In this document: in pieces, positions 49,701 to 61,700 of the stretch
How the letters are laid out: each line of letters opens with the position of its first letter
Position numbering within the stretch: position 1 is the first letter of the stretch
NCBI RefSeq assembly: GCF_050948215.1
Contig: NC_135158.1
Location: forward strand, 11,455,822 to 11,519,821
DNA: 64,000 nt
Origin: Halictus rubicundus
Lineage: Eukaryota > Arthropoda > Insecta > Hymenoptera > Halictidae
Reading direction: 5' to 3'
Translations under genes and position numbers: made by a program
Notes under the pieces: model-generated
What the model was told of the DNA's origin: nothing
The model's input: the letters and a program-made list of their open reading frames with translations, nothing else
The model's database searches: none

Positions 49701-52700
49701 TCTGCAGCACAGCGTCACAAGCGTGCGAATAAACGCGATTTTACGTTTCCAAGTTCTGTGGAAGCTACGGTATCAAGTATGGCCGCGAATGGAAGAGAAC
49801 GCTCACAATACCTTCAAGGTACCGCCGCCCGGAATAGAATTCACTTTGCCCTCGCCGAAAATCGGTATCGAATCGTTGCCAGTTGTCGACCCGCCATGGA
49901 TGCCGCAGGTCAAGACGAAGGTCGAAGAAGTGACGATCAATCAGGAACACCATGTAAGTCTGCTTGACGCTTTAGCAATAGCTTCCGTAGTATAGATCAA
50001 AGCTTTTCAGTAGATTAAGTAGAGTATATTATGACTATTACTTAGAGGTCTCTGGTGACGGCAACGAAAACTCGTAAGAAGCAGCAAACTGAACTCATAA
50101 AAAAGGCTTTACAGGCGCAAGACGATAAGAAACGCGAAGAGAGGGAGAACTTCTTGATCACGACTATACCCATTACCGTGCAAGCGGCGTACGAACCTAG
50201 TCCTGTTGGGGATGACCACGATGAAGGTGAATACTAAATAATGATACCACAATTCTGAATACAAACTAGACCTATTAGGCTAGCTATCGGCAAGTCTTGC
50301 TCTATGGAGCACTGCTCTGACCCCGCCCAAAGCAACGAAGCCACGCCTACGCGAGCCACTGTACACGAACAGAGCAAGATATAGTGGTCAACAATAGTGC
50401 CTTAATGTTTTCACTGTTTTGCATTTCAGCTACTAAATTTTCTCGTAAATGCATAAAATCCACAGTCTAATAGTTACATACACCTAACTGGAATAAAACA
50501 ACTTAATCATAAAGTTTTGCTTGCTTAGAACTTCGCTATAGTTAGTTGTAATAACATTTCATAAAATGATGTAGCTCAAAGTCATCGCTAATAGAACCTA
50601 AGAAAACGGGGTTAAATGAACAAATTTAAATTAATAATGTATCAAATTATTATAATATTATGACATTTATACATTTAACTTGAATCTACTTTTCATCAAT
50701 ATATAAAAACACTACTGTGCGCCGCTGTCAACGGTCTTCTGTCAATTGCCTCGCAAGATAGGAAATCTTTTTTTCTTTTGTAACGACGTATGCCCGTAAG
50801 CGTTGCCCTTGGGAGCAATTGAGAGCGCTCTCAGTGTAAAGAGCGCTTATTGCCCGCGTCTGTATTAATCAGAAGATAGGGAAGCTAGGAATAGCTGCAC
50901 AAAGGGGAGAGGTTCACGACACATTGTCAGTTCAAGAATAATTGACAGATCGGAGAATAAAAACGTGAGAGGATATAATACACTTTTTGCCAATTCTTGA
51001 ACGCGTGTCGATCGACAGTTTTCGTCTTCTTTGAAAAATAAAACAAACTAAACGGTGAACTAGAAACGATGTCTATACCCGTAATAAGACTTTCTCAAGA
51101 CTAGTACAATAAAAATAATTGTACAAGTGTGTGCGTGATCATAATGAAAAATTTATAAGTCTACGAATGAAACATAATTCCTGTGTTGCATTGAAAGGAG
51201 AACAATTTCGTTTACAATAGGAAACGTCGGTGACGAAGACGGAGGTGAAACGATAGCGCGGAACACAACCCATCACAGTCAATCAGCACCCTCGTTGTTC
51301 CCCTCTTCATTATGTTCGGCGATCGTCCAAATTATTCACCTGCTCGATGATGCTGCCGTTTCTGACGATGGAAGTGCTGTTTACGAAATCGCGTATCAAG
51401 TAAGAAATTAAACGAAACAATTTTTTTATTCAACGCCTAAGCTTGTCCAATTAATATTAATGGACATTGCAAAAACTTCGTACGCCATCTTAACTTTGTG
51501 CAACTGGCTTGATAGAAAAGAAACCACTTTTTGTTATAGTTGATTGGACGATATTTAAATATTTTACTGTAGAATAAAAAGTAATACCAAGATGATCAAA
51601 TAAAACAATGGTCGTTTTAAAAATCATAATTAGCTGCCTTCCAAGTAGACTGCGCTATGTCGTTTCACTAGTTCATAATTACATAATTACTCATAATCAC
51701 TCACGTTTCATAATTACTCAGATTAGCTTTGCTTGTGGTACCTGCTATTTTGAATTATGCGCGACTTAACTTCTTATTTAAACTTTCTATTACCTATGTG
51801 GACAACATGACTGACAAATAGGAAATCGTGCTGACTATAGTGCACTGAATGTAGAGGATCGTAGCGCAACTTAATCGCTTTAGAATGCTATGTTGCCTGT
51901 GGACGTGAAAGATATCGTCATGATCCAAAAGGATATTCAATTTATAATTTACTATGCCTGGTAAAAAATATTTAATCGAACTGTTTTAAAATATAGAATA
52001 AAAATGGCCATCATTTTAAGAAGCCCCACAATATTGAATTATAGAAAATTAAACTATCAAAATATAAACTAACGAAAAATGAACAAAACGGAATAATATC
52101 TATAATTACCTCCCTTGTTAATAGCATTAAAAGTGCACTTACAATACCATTTCATACTGCTAACATAGTTTATTATTTTTCCAGTCTAGTGAAGAAATGT
52201 TATTTCATCTCGGGTAAAGAAACGTGAACATTTATTAATTGTTTAATATTTCCTTTAAATACCTTCTACTATTCCACTCTTTTATATATTTATTCCACTC
52301 TTTGTGTATCTCCTTGATACATAAACATACCAGTGTTTTAATATGTGTACAAATAGTTCATTCAACGATTGACTGGCTGTGTAATATCTTGAAATATATG
52401 GCACGCGAGTCGCCAGCTCATATCGAACGATCTTTTATTCTAAAGAAAAATACGTTTGCGCAACGAAATGAACAGTATCTTTTTCCATTAGGTGATCTGG
52501 AATTGTTTGGTGGAAGACAGCGCACTGTTTCTCCGCTACGTATTGGAACGCCTCACAAGAGACAAGCAGGAACTTATGTTTAAAATTTTAAGGCACCTTA
52601 TTCGATTTGTACCGAAGTTGCCGCAACAAGCTGCCTTTGCTTTATACAACTATATAATTGGATACGTCATGTTTTATGTGCGTTCTCCGCATGAAGAGGG

Positions 52701-55700
52701 CCAGAAATTAATTGGGACCGCATTGTCCATATTATGGATGGTAATTACATTGAAAACAATTCTTTCGATACTGTTCGATTTCAACATGAGCCACTCATTT
52801 GACAAATTGATTAACTCCACAAAATGAAAGCTAGAGAAAATTTACGTTAATTCGTTATTGACAGTTAACTCGTTCTTTTTAATTGTGATCACCTGTTGAA
52901 AATTTGTCATTTTCTTCTGAATTCAACAAATATTTCTTTCAATATTTCATGTAGGTAGTGCACAGTGTACACGGAATAATGTTTAAAGACCTGAAGCAAA
53001 TATTACGGAAAGAGCAGTGCGACGCTTCTATTTTGTTAACGGCGAACGTTCCGTCAGCAAAAAAGATTGTTGTCCACGGTCCTCAAGATCCAGATGCGGG
53101 AGGAATTCCATCGCAATTCCCAGTGCAAGAGGACACGCAATTTTGTCAAATTCTCCGAGAATTGTTAAGCTTCTTCGGTATCGAAGAATCGAAACAGCGC
53201 GAGTACTTCCTCGTCGACCACAAAACGCGTTCGTATAAATTCGCATTGCTATTATTAATTAATATTTGTTTCCATTCACATCCGAGACAACCGCTTTAAA
53301 ATACTTAATTGTCTAAACCGATTATTTTGAACACTATCAATTGTGTTATAGCTTGATTTTATGAATTAATTTCAGACCAAATTCGCAACCCATCGTCGTA
53401 CGTTCGGGATTACTATTTCTTCAAAGGAAGATCTCAATTCTCCGAAATCGAAATAGTTCATATGAAGCCAGAGGACGCGTTCAATGCTTTGCAACGTCAG
53501 GAATTGGTGCACAAGTTCGTCGAAATTGGCAAAGTTCTGCTGACTTGGGCGATTTTGAAGAACGTCGACATGGTCGTGCAAAGAGTTGTCTTTCTTCACG
53601 AGGAATTAATGAAGTTGCCTTCGTTTCCGAGAAGAGCTTTGGAGGCAGACTTGGACTTGTACAAAGGTGGCGAAATCGGCAGAGTAAGTGACAAAGAAAA
53701 ATTAAAATATTCACTACAGTCAACTTCGTTGTCTGCAGTCTGTACGTATTTGTTGCATTTAGGAGCTTCTTGGCCTGGACGTGATGCACAAGTTTATGTG
53801 GGTGAAATTAATCGCAAGAATGTTTGAGGCGATGGCTGGCAACTTCGCCTATTCAGGAGACATCCATTTGTTCTTGAACGTTTTAAATGGCGCGATAATT
53901 ATTCACAGCGAGGACTCTTGTATTTTGCGATACGTCGTTGCAACGTACATAAACGCGGCTCACAATTTCAAGAATATATTCTCAACTAACGGATACTTGC
54001 TGATCATACCGACGCTGCTGCAATTGTATTCGACTCATCAGACGAACAAACTAGTGACGACCACTGTGGAATACGCTGTTAAACAATTCTACCTTATGAA
54101 TCGGAAGCCGTTTATCCTTCAAATGTTTGGAAGCGTCTCGACGATATTGGACACGGATGAAACTAGCGTTCACGGAGAAGCGCACAAGGTATTTTATTGT
54201 ACTTGCAACATCGCGTGACTATCGGAAGATCTTTAACACGTTGACTACCACGTTGAGTAACGTTTGTATAATTTTCTGAACGATTTAAGGTCCCTGCTAC
54301 GTGTCTGTTCAATTTGTTGCTAAGTTTGGAAACCCCGTCACCGGACCCTTTAAACATAGACGAATTGGTGAAAGAAGAAAAGCCTTTGAAGGCCATTGAC
54401 TTTTGTTATCACGATGAAAACGAAATGGTGAATGTTTTAGACTGCATATCTCTTTGCGTGATGGTGATCGCATACGCCCCTGATTCTGTTAGGGGACAAC
54501 AAATGTTGGTAAGAAGAAACAATTTTCTATAGCACATAGAAAAATATCTTTACAACCTGTGCACATGTATTCGAGACTATGTCTTGGTAATTTTACAGAT
54601 CACATTGGAAGCGATACTACCGTGTTACGTGCAACAAATTCAATCTCCAACGTACAACAAGGACGGAAAGACTGAGAAAGAAATAATAGATCAGTTGGCC
54701 ATAGCTGTTAGAACCTTGGTTAATAATTCAGAGGCACTTACGAAGTAAGTCTCATTGTTACATAGCATCTTAACTCTCTTTGTTCCATTATAGTATTTCA
54801 TAGTTATGTTAATACAATATCATATTAATATTAATATAATATCGTTTTCAAAAATAGAAGAAAGCTCTAGGCACTGATGAGTCGATCTTTTAAATAACGA
54901 TTTTATGGGAAATTTTTTCAGATATTATAATGGTCCACAACAATCGAGTCCCGAACATAAAGGGTCTAGTCAACGGAACTATGGCAAGGTTCCATATTCG
55001 CCTGGTTTCGATTTCGAAGACGAAACACACGCCACGAAGTACATGGAACACACTAAAATGAGAAACTTTTATGATCGGGATAACGAGGACGCCGTAAATT
55101 TCCACCAAAATGAATTTCGCCGACCACGCGATGCACTTTTAAACATGGTGGGCGATTTTGTGGCTCGATGCTCTGCTCGTTTGGTAGAATTAAACAAAAA
55201 ATCTCAAGATGGAAAAGTGATCGAGTTATTGGACTCGAAATGTCACATAGTAAGTATATTTCTGCTTCGATACGACAAAAGAAGTTATTGAAATTATTGA
55301 ATATCCTATTTTGCGTATGTGTTTAACAGCGATTAGCAGATATCGCGTATACTCTTTTGAAAATCTCGCCATACGATCCGAGTACAATGAGATGTCGTGG
55401 TTTAAGAAGATACATGAACGATATTCTACCTTCAACCGAATGGTCAAACGACGACATGAGGCCTGCGCTAACTTTGATTTTAAAAAGACTCGACAAAACT
55501 TTTAGCAAAATACATAAAAAAGCGTTCGTTAGGAGAAATACCGATTGGACTGCTGCTGGCGATCTCTTGAAAGGAGTTTACGAAACGCTGGCCAGATGTC
55601 CCTACATTGCGCATTTTCAATTTTGGAAAGCACTACTGAGTACCTGCCAGGTATTCTCACACATTTAAAACGTTCTAGTTTTTATATGAATAATGATAAT

Positions 55701-58700
55701 ATCAAAATTTGTTATAATATATGCTGAATTATTAGAATATAGAGTCCTGAAAATGTTAAGCAATCATTTAAATAAAGGTAGTGACATTCAGGTAATTTAC
55801 TAATTGTAAATATTCATTCGTGTGCAGTCGTTAATTATTGGAGACGTGCCCGTGGAGGATTTAACTTCTGCTGCTGCAGCTACTTTGATGAACAAACTAC
55901 CACCGCCACATTTTTGCTCGACGGTGCTCCGATTGATGGCGCTTCACGTTATATCACTCGGTGAAGGGTACACTCTCGAAAATGTGTGTGTCGGACACTC
56001 CATGTTTGCTACTCAAACGCGAACGGAAAATACGTTGCTCAACTTGTTAATACCACTGTTCTTACGCGTGGGAACTGGAAGGAAAGGTAAAGTATAAATA
56101 TTATACAGAGTGTTTCCAAAAATACAAGCGGTCGGGTGGTGATTCTACATACAGAAACGAGTCGAAAAAAAGAAATAACATTTTTTCGTTCGACACTTCG
56201 TTCGCGAGAAAATCGAGTTCAAAGATTCGTCAGGTTCGCGTGCTTCGGTATACGCAGGAAGTAGAATTGGCTGGTCATGATCAGACGCGTCAGACCGTTC
56301 CTATCCAATAGCGCACGCTACATTTTTAACACTAGGTTTACGGAGCACTAAAAGCGACTATTTTATATTACTTTATACACATAACAAGGATATATCTATT
56401 CAAATTTTTAGACATTTTTTTACAATATACGTATATCCAAAGAAATAAATAAACCTACTCCTCTAAGTCACTTGCCCGTAGCTATGCCTAGGGGCATCGG
56501 CGTGCGTCATTGCCCGTTAACACTTTCACGTCCGGTGACACCAACGTGGTGCCATTGGCAAGCCGGTCGTTATTTGCCGGTGACACCAACGTGGTGCCAT
56601 TTGCGTGGTGACATTTATTTACACGTATCATTTAATAAAAAGCAGCTAAGTTTATAATGTTGTAATGAATTTTATATTTTATATTTGTACATTTTAATGA
56701 ACAACTTTGCAAAAAGTTCCGGCGACAGAGAAGAAAATTTTTGTGAACCGTGCGGACGTGAAAGTGTTAATAGGCATGCTGACCTGCTCTGATTTAAGGA
56801 ATAAATTATTGATCTGACGAGCGTTTCATCGACTGAATTTCTTTTTAGATGTACAAAAATTAAGGCAAACGGACATCAATTTTGCCTTGACTGCCGTGTT
56901 GAACACACTGTGGCCACCAAGCACTAAGTCAGTGCCAGTAACCAGTCAAAATCTAAAGACCACAACAGACATGCGAGCGGGTAGTTTAACATTTGTAGCA
57001 CGAGATTCAAAGACTTTAACGAAAACGTCGGTGACGTTGTATCAAGTGGCCTTCTTAGGTAATGAAACGCAATCTAAATCAAAGTTGTGCAGAATTCCAA
57101 TTAAATTGTTCAATAGATCATAATTAAAATGTTTCTAATCGGTTTCCAGCTTTGAAAATTATGACCATATGCTTCGATACGGAATTAAAAACGGAGTGGC
57201 CGAGAATTTTGCGCACGATGCGTTTATTGAATAAACGGAACGAAGCTTCCACCTATCTTTGGAATTTTATAGAATTTGTAGTAACTCATCGAACCGCTTT
57301 GTACATTCAGATGCTTCCGTTTACCGTGCACAAAATCAACCAGGCACCGATTTCCGAACACGAAAGAAACATGCAAAGCACAATACGCGCCAAAATTAAC
57401 GGAGATACTAAGACAGTACCAAAATCGCGTAGTACCCTCCTGACTGATCTCATACACGAACTGAAGGATCTCAAAGAAGAGATAGAAGATCGAAGATTCG
57501 GTTCGTATACCCTTAATTCATGTTCTATACAGGGTGTGGCCGGACGGGAGGTAGGACCGCGGGCAGGGGATGATTCTGCGTGTAAAAATAAGTTGAAAAA
57601 TTAATAACATTTTTTCATTTAACGCCTCGTTTTCGAGACAAATCGAGTTTAGAGATCCGTCGGGTTCGCGCGTGCTTTAATACAGTTTTTTTTAACTGTT
57701 TATTCTTGTTACGTGCAGATGAAATGAAACCGGAACCAAAGCGGAGCCTAGCAGACATGCATTCCGCGAACGAAGGACAGCCTCGTACTCAAAGACCATC
57801 GTTACTGATCGATCTTCTGACCGGCGACCATGGATCCAGAGTTCATGCGAATCGTACGCCTGCAGAAACACCGATCTCTCACTCTACGGCTCCACAATCT
57901 GCGTCTCATTCAACCCATCAATCGAATTCGAGCAGTACCGTGAAAGGAACGCAAGCAAGCCAAATGTCCGCGCCACCTAATGGTGTACATGGTGCACGTG
58001 GTACGATTTCATTTATATTATTCCGAATGAATATCAAAATAATCGTAAATGTTCTAAATATCAACTTTTCCGACCGTTTTCGTACTTCGAAAAGCTTGAA
58101 ACCCACGAAACAATTAAGAAAAAAGAAGCGAAGCGCACAGAATTATATATTGTGAAAAGCTGGTCTTTTACTATTTTTGGGACAAATGGCAATTCGATAT
58201 CTATCGCGGAAAAAGGGTTACAACTTCTGATCTCGATTAGTAAGAACGAAACTGATTGTGAGAAATTGTACATAAACGATACAAGACCGTGCTTATTACT
58301 ATTTCCAGGATCAATTTCCAGTACGAGCGTAGGATCGTCGACTCTTCGCGAAGCCAGTGACATCGGTACCGCCGATCAGCACACAGATCATCTGCCACCA
58401 ACAGGTATCGACATTTATTTTCCAGAATTGACCTAACAGTCCCGAACTTTAAATACTTTCAGTGCGACTGCAAGCCTCTCATAAATGTTTCGTTGTTTTT
58501 CTAAGCGATTGCAAGACGTTTACCACAGTTGGATCGAGCCATTGTCTACAGGACACTGCGACGGAATTTTCAACGTGTTCGCGAAACCCTTTTCTTTCTA
58601 TCTGCAACGTTCCTCTACGTTGCTTAACCGAAGGCGCATCGCTTCATTTCATTCCGTCAAAGTAGCGAGGCTTGCGAAAGAAACAACTCTCTTCCGTCTC

Positions 58701-61700
58701 CAAATACTCTTTCTGTTCTACTCTTCTTTTCTTTTTTTCTGTTTACCGATAGAGCCAGACATTAGGATTAGCTTCAACTCGGTTTGCATCGCTTACACTT
58801 TTTTGTTTCTCCACTTTTCACCGTTCGGGCCTTTCCTGTTTGATCGTATATTGACACATTGATCATTGCGTTGCTTTCATTGCTAGCTAGGGAACGGAGG
58901 TAAGCGGAATCTACTAGTAAACTCTGACCAAAGTCTATGATAAACGTCCTGCTGGTGTGTTCCCTTATCACTGAACTGCGGATGTTTATGCACGTGATAT
59001 ATGCAAAAAATATTCTAGGATACGTGCACGCACGACACGCACAATTTCACGAAAAATGTAAAGTGTAGGACGCGAAAAATATAAAGTATAGGATATACAG
59101 GGTTCAGATGCGAGGGTACAAGAATATGCCATATCTCTTCCACAACGGACTATCTACAATAAAGAAATCACACGGTAATAATTTTTTCATGTGAGCCTTT
59201 GTTTTTTAGAAAATGGAGTTTGAAAATTCGGCGAACACGCGTGCTATTGAATAGAAAACGTCTGACGCGTCTGATCATGACCGACCGATTCTACTTCCTA
59301 CAAATGCTGTGTAGTTGACGGATTTTCAAGTCGGTTTTCTCGAAAACGAAGCGTCATATCAAAAAATTTTATTCTACGTTTTCCCTGCACATTGGATGTG
59401 CTTCACATGTTTAATAACAAGCGTAGAATGTCCTACTTCTATCAGTTGTTTCTCTGATTAAATTTTTGCCAGCATACATATCAAGATCCAAACAATTTAA
59501 CTGAATTTAACTCGGGTACCTACCAAAATTTATTTACACCAAATATTTAGAGGCGCATTACGTTATATTAATAATTCAGAACGGTATTATCGAACGGTAG
59601 TATCGATATGCAGGAGTGTAGAAAACGATATATTGGTCCGTAAAAAAATGTAATTGCACTTTCTATGCGCGTGCACTTGCGAAAATATACAATAGTAGAA
59701 TTCATAAAATCATGCAAAATTTTCCTCCATGTTTTTCTTTCCAATTTCATCTTGGATAGATATACATGTGTACAGTAGTCGCCATAGAATTTATGATTCA
59801 ACTTTCACATAAACATTAATCTAAGTACAATTGATGTATCAGATTATATGTATAGAGCTGTTATAACCTAACTCAGATCATGCTAAAACGATTTAGTATA
59901 GCTACTGTATGTAGAATATATATTATCAATATACGGAAAAATGTATTTTTTATAAATAACTAATTTTATTGGCCACTACCGTATGTATTTCAATAAAGTT
60001 TATGTAAAGTTTATTCCTATTATAATAAATGCTGGAGGACTTATTTAAGTGTGATATGAATTTTACAAGATATAAACGTACAAGATGCAGAATTTTACAG
60101 TATATTCTTTAATTCCCAAAAATATAAAAACGCAAAACATCCGAAATAAATCATCATCTTGTAGACAATAAAAATCAAGCGAACTTCAACATGTTTTAAA
60201 AATATACACGTGCATGAACATCCGCAGTCTACTTGTCACGCTTCTCCGTATCTCGTATACATAATTTTTTCATATCTTGTTCACCTTTCTATATCCTCAC
60301 GTTCATACATGCTGCTACTTTATTATTATTTCCGTGAACAGAGATTCGTTGCATTTTTAACATGCCTAAACAGACATGGTAATAAAAGAGAATATAATTA
60401 CAGCTTAGTCACTATTTAAGATCTATTAAACAATATTAGGTCTATCTGTAATGCCGTTTTTTGATATTTATACAAAATTTAATTTCACTTAACATTTACT
60501 TAACATTTAATCAATCGGTAAAAACGACATTATGTGTACCCCTAAAAATTAAATAATATTAATACTTATTAAATAGTAAGTTGTAAGGACCCATTTTTCA
60601 AATAGAAAATTCATAAGATAGAAGATTTAGATTAAGAATTTGTTTAAAGATTTGATCGAAGCAATCAAGAAATCGTCACTGTGGGCGATTCTCATAAACG
60701 AAAGAAATAAAAAGACTCAGTTTAAAACAGTTACCAAAGAAAGTTAACAGAAAAAAAGTGTCGAAGAATTTCGTGCTTTATTGGCAAGCATAATGACTTT
60801 CATTTGTTTTCAACAGTATTTTAATTGTTCTGAACAAGTATAGAGACTTTCATTGTACATGAATCTCATTTTCACGGTGTTCTTCACTAGATTCTACTTT
60901 ATAGTTGCTGTTTTCCCGTCACGTTTAGTACACGACCGTAATCAATTTCTATAGCAGTATTTAGACAATGGTAATGTCCAACAGTTGGTATCCAATTCGT
61001 CGTTACGTAGATATATTTCACCACAACGTAGTTGCTTCGACTCTCTACTACTGCTTTCTTGTATTACTAAATCACACGACAATCTCTCTACACGAAAAAG
61101 ACCAAAACAGATGCGTACGTCTCGTGTGTGTATGTGTGTGTGTGTGTGTGTGCGTGTGCGTGTGTGTCTAATGTTTAAATTCCATATGATTCACACATCC
61201 ATATATCACATAAGCATCTTCCATCATTTCTCATTAACATTGTTAAACGATCTTCCAGCCAATCGGAAAACTTCCATAATCGAAGCAACCCCGTTCTCGC
61301 CGCACTCTACAAAAACTACATAACACAGTAATAACATGTTTTTAAATCACATACAGGGTGTCCCAAAATGTTGTATTTCCTTGGAAGGGGTGATTGCTGA
61401 AAAGTTAGTCGAGAATGTAGAATAAACTTTTTTCATATGAGGTATTGTTTTCGAGAAAATTGTGTTTGAAATCGTCTGACCCGTCTGTCCGTGACCTGCC
61501 GATTCTACTTCTTACAAAAGCACGCGAATGTGACGGATTCTCAAGGTCGATTTTACCTCGAAAACAAAGCCTCTTATGACGAAATTATATTCCACATTTT
61601 CGACTTATGCTTTTATCACCATGTATAAGCAGCCGTCGTACATAATTAAATACGACATTCCTTTCAAAATTATAAAGAGTTCTGGAACTATTTCATTAAT

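Noticed and set aside
52239..52583. 114-codon plus-strand frame
   Set aside because: Runs through the exon 32 acceptor in a frame other than the conserved UNC80 one; the 5' half is AT-rich intron.
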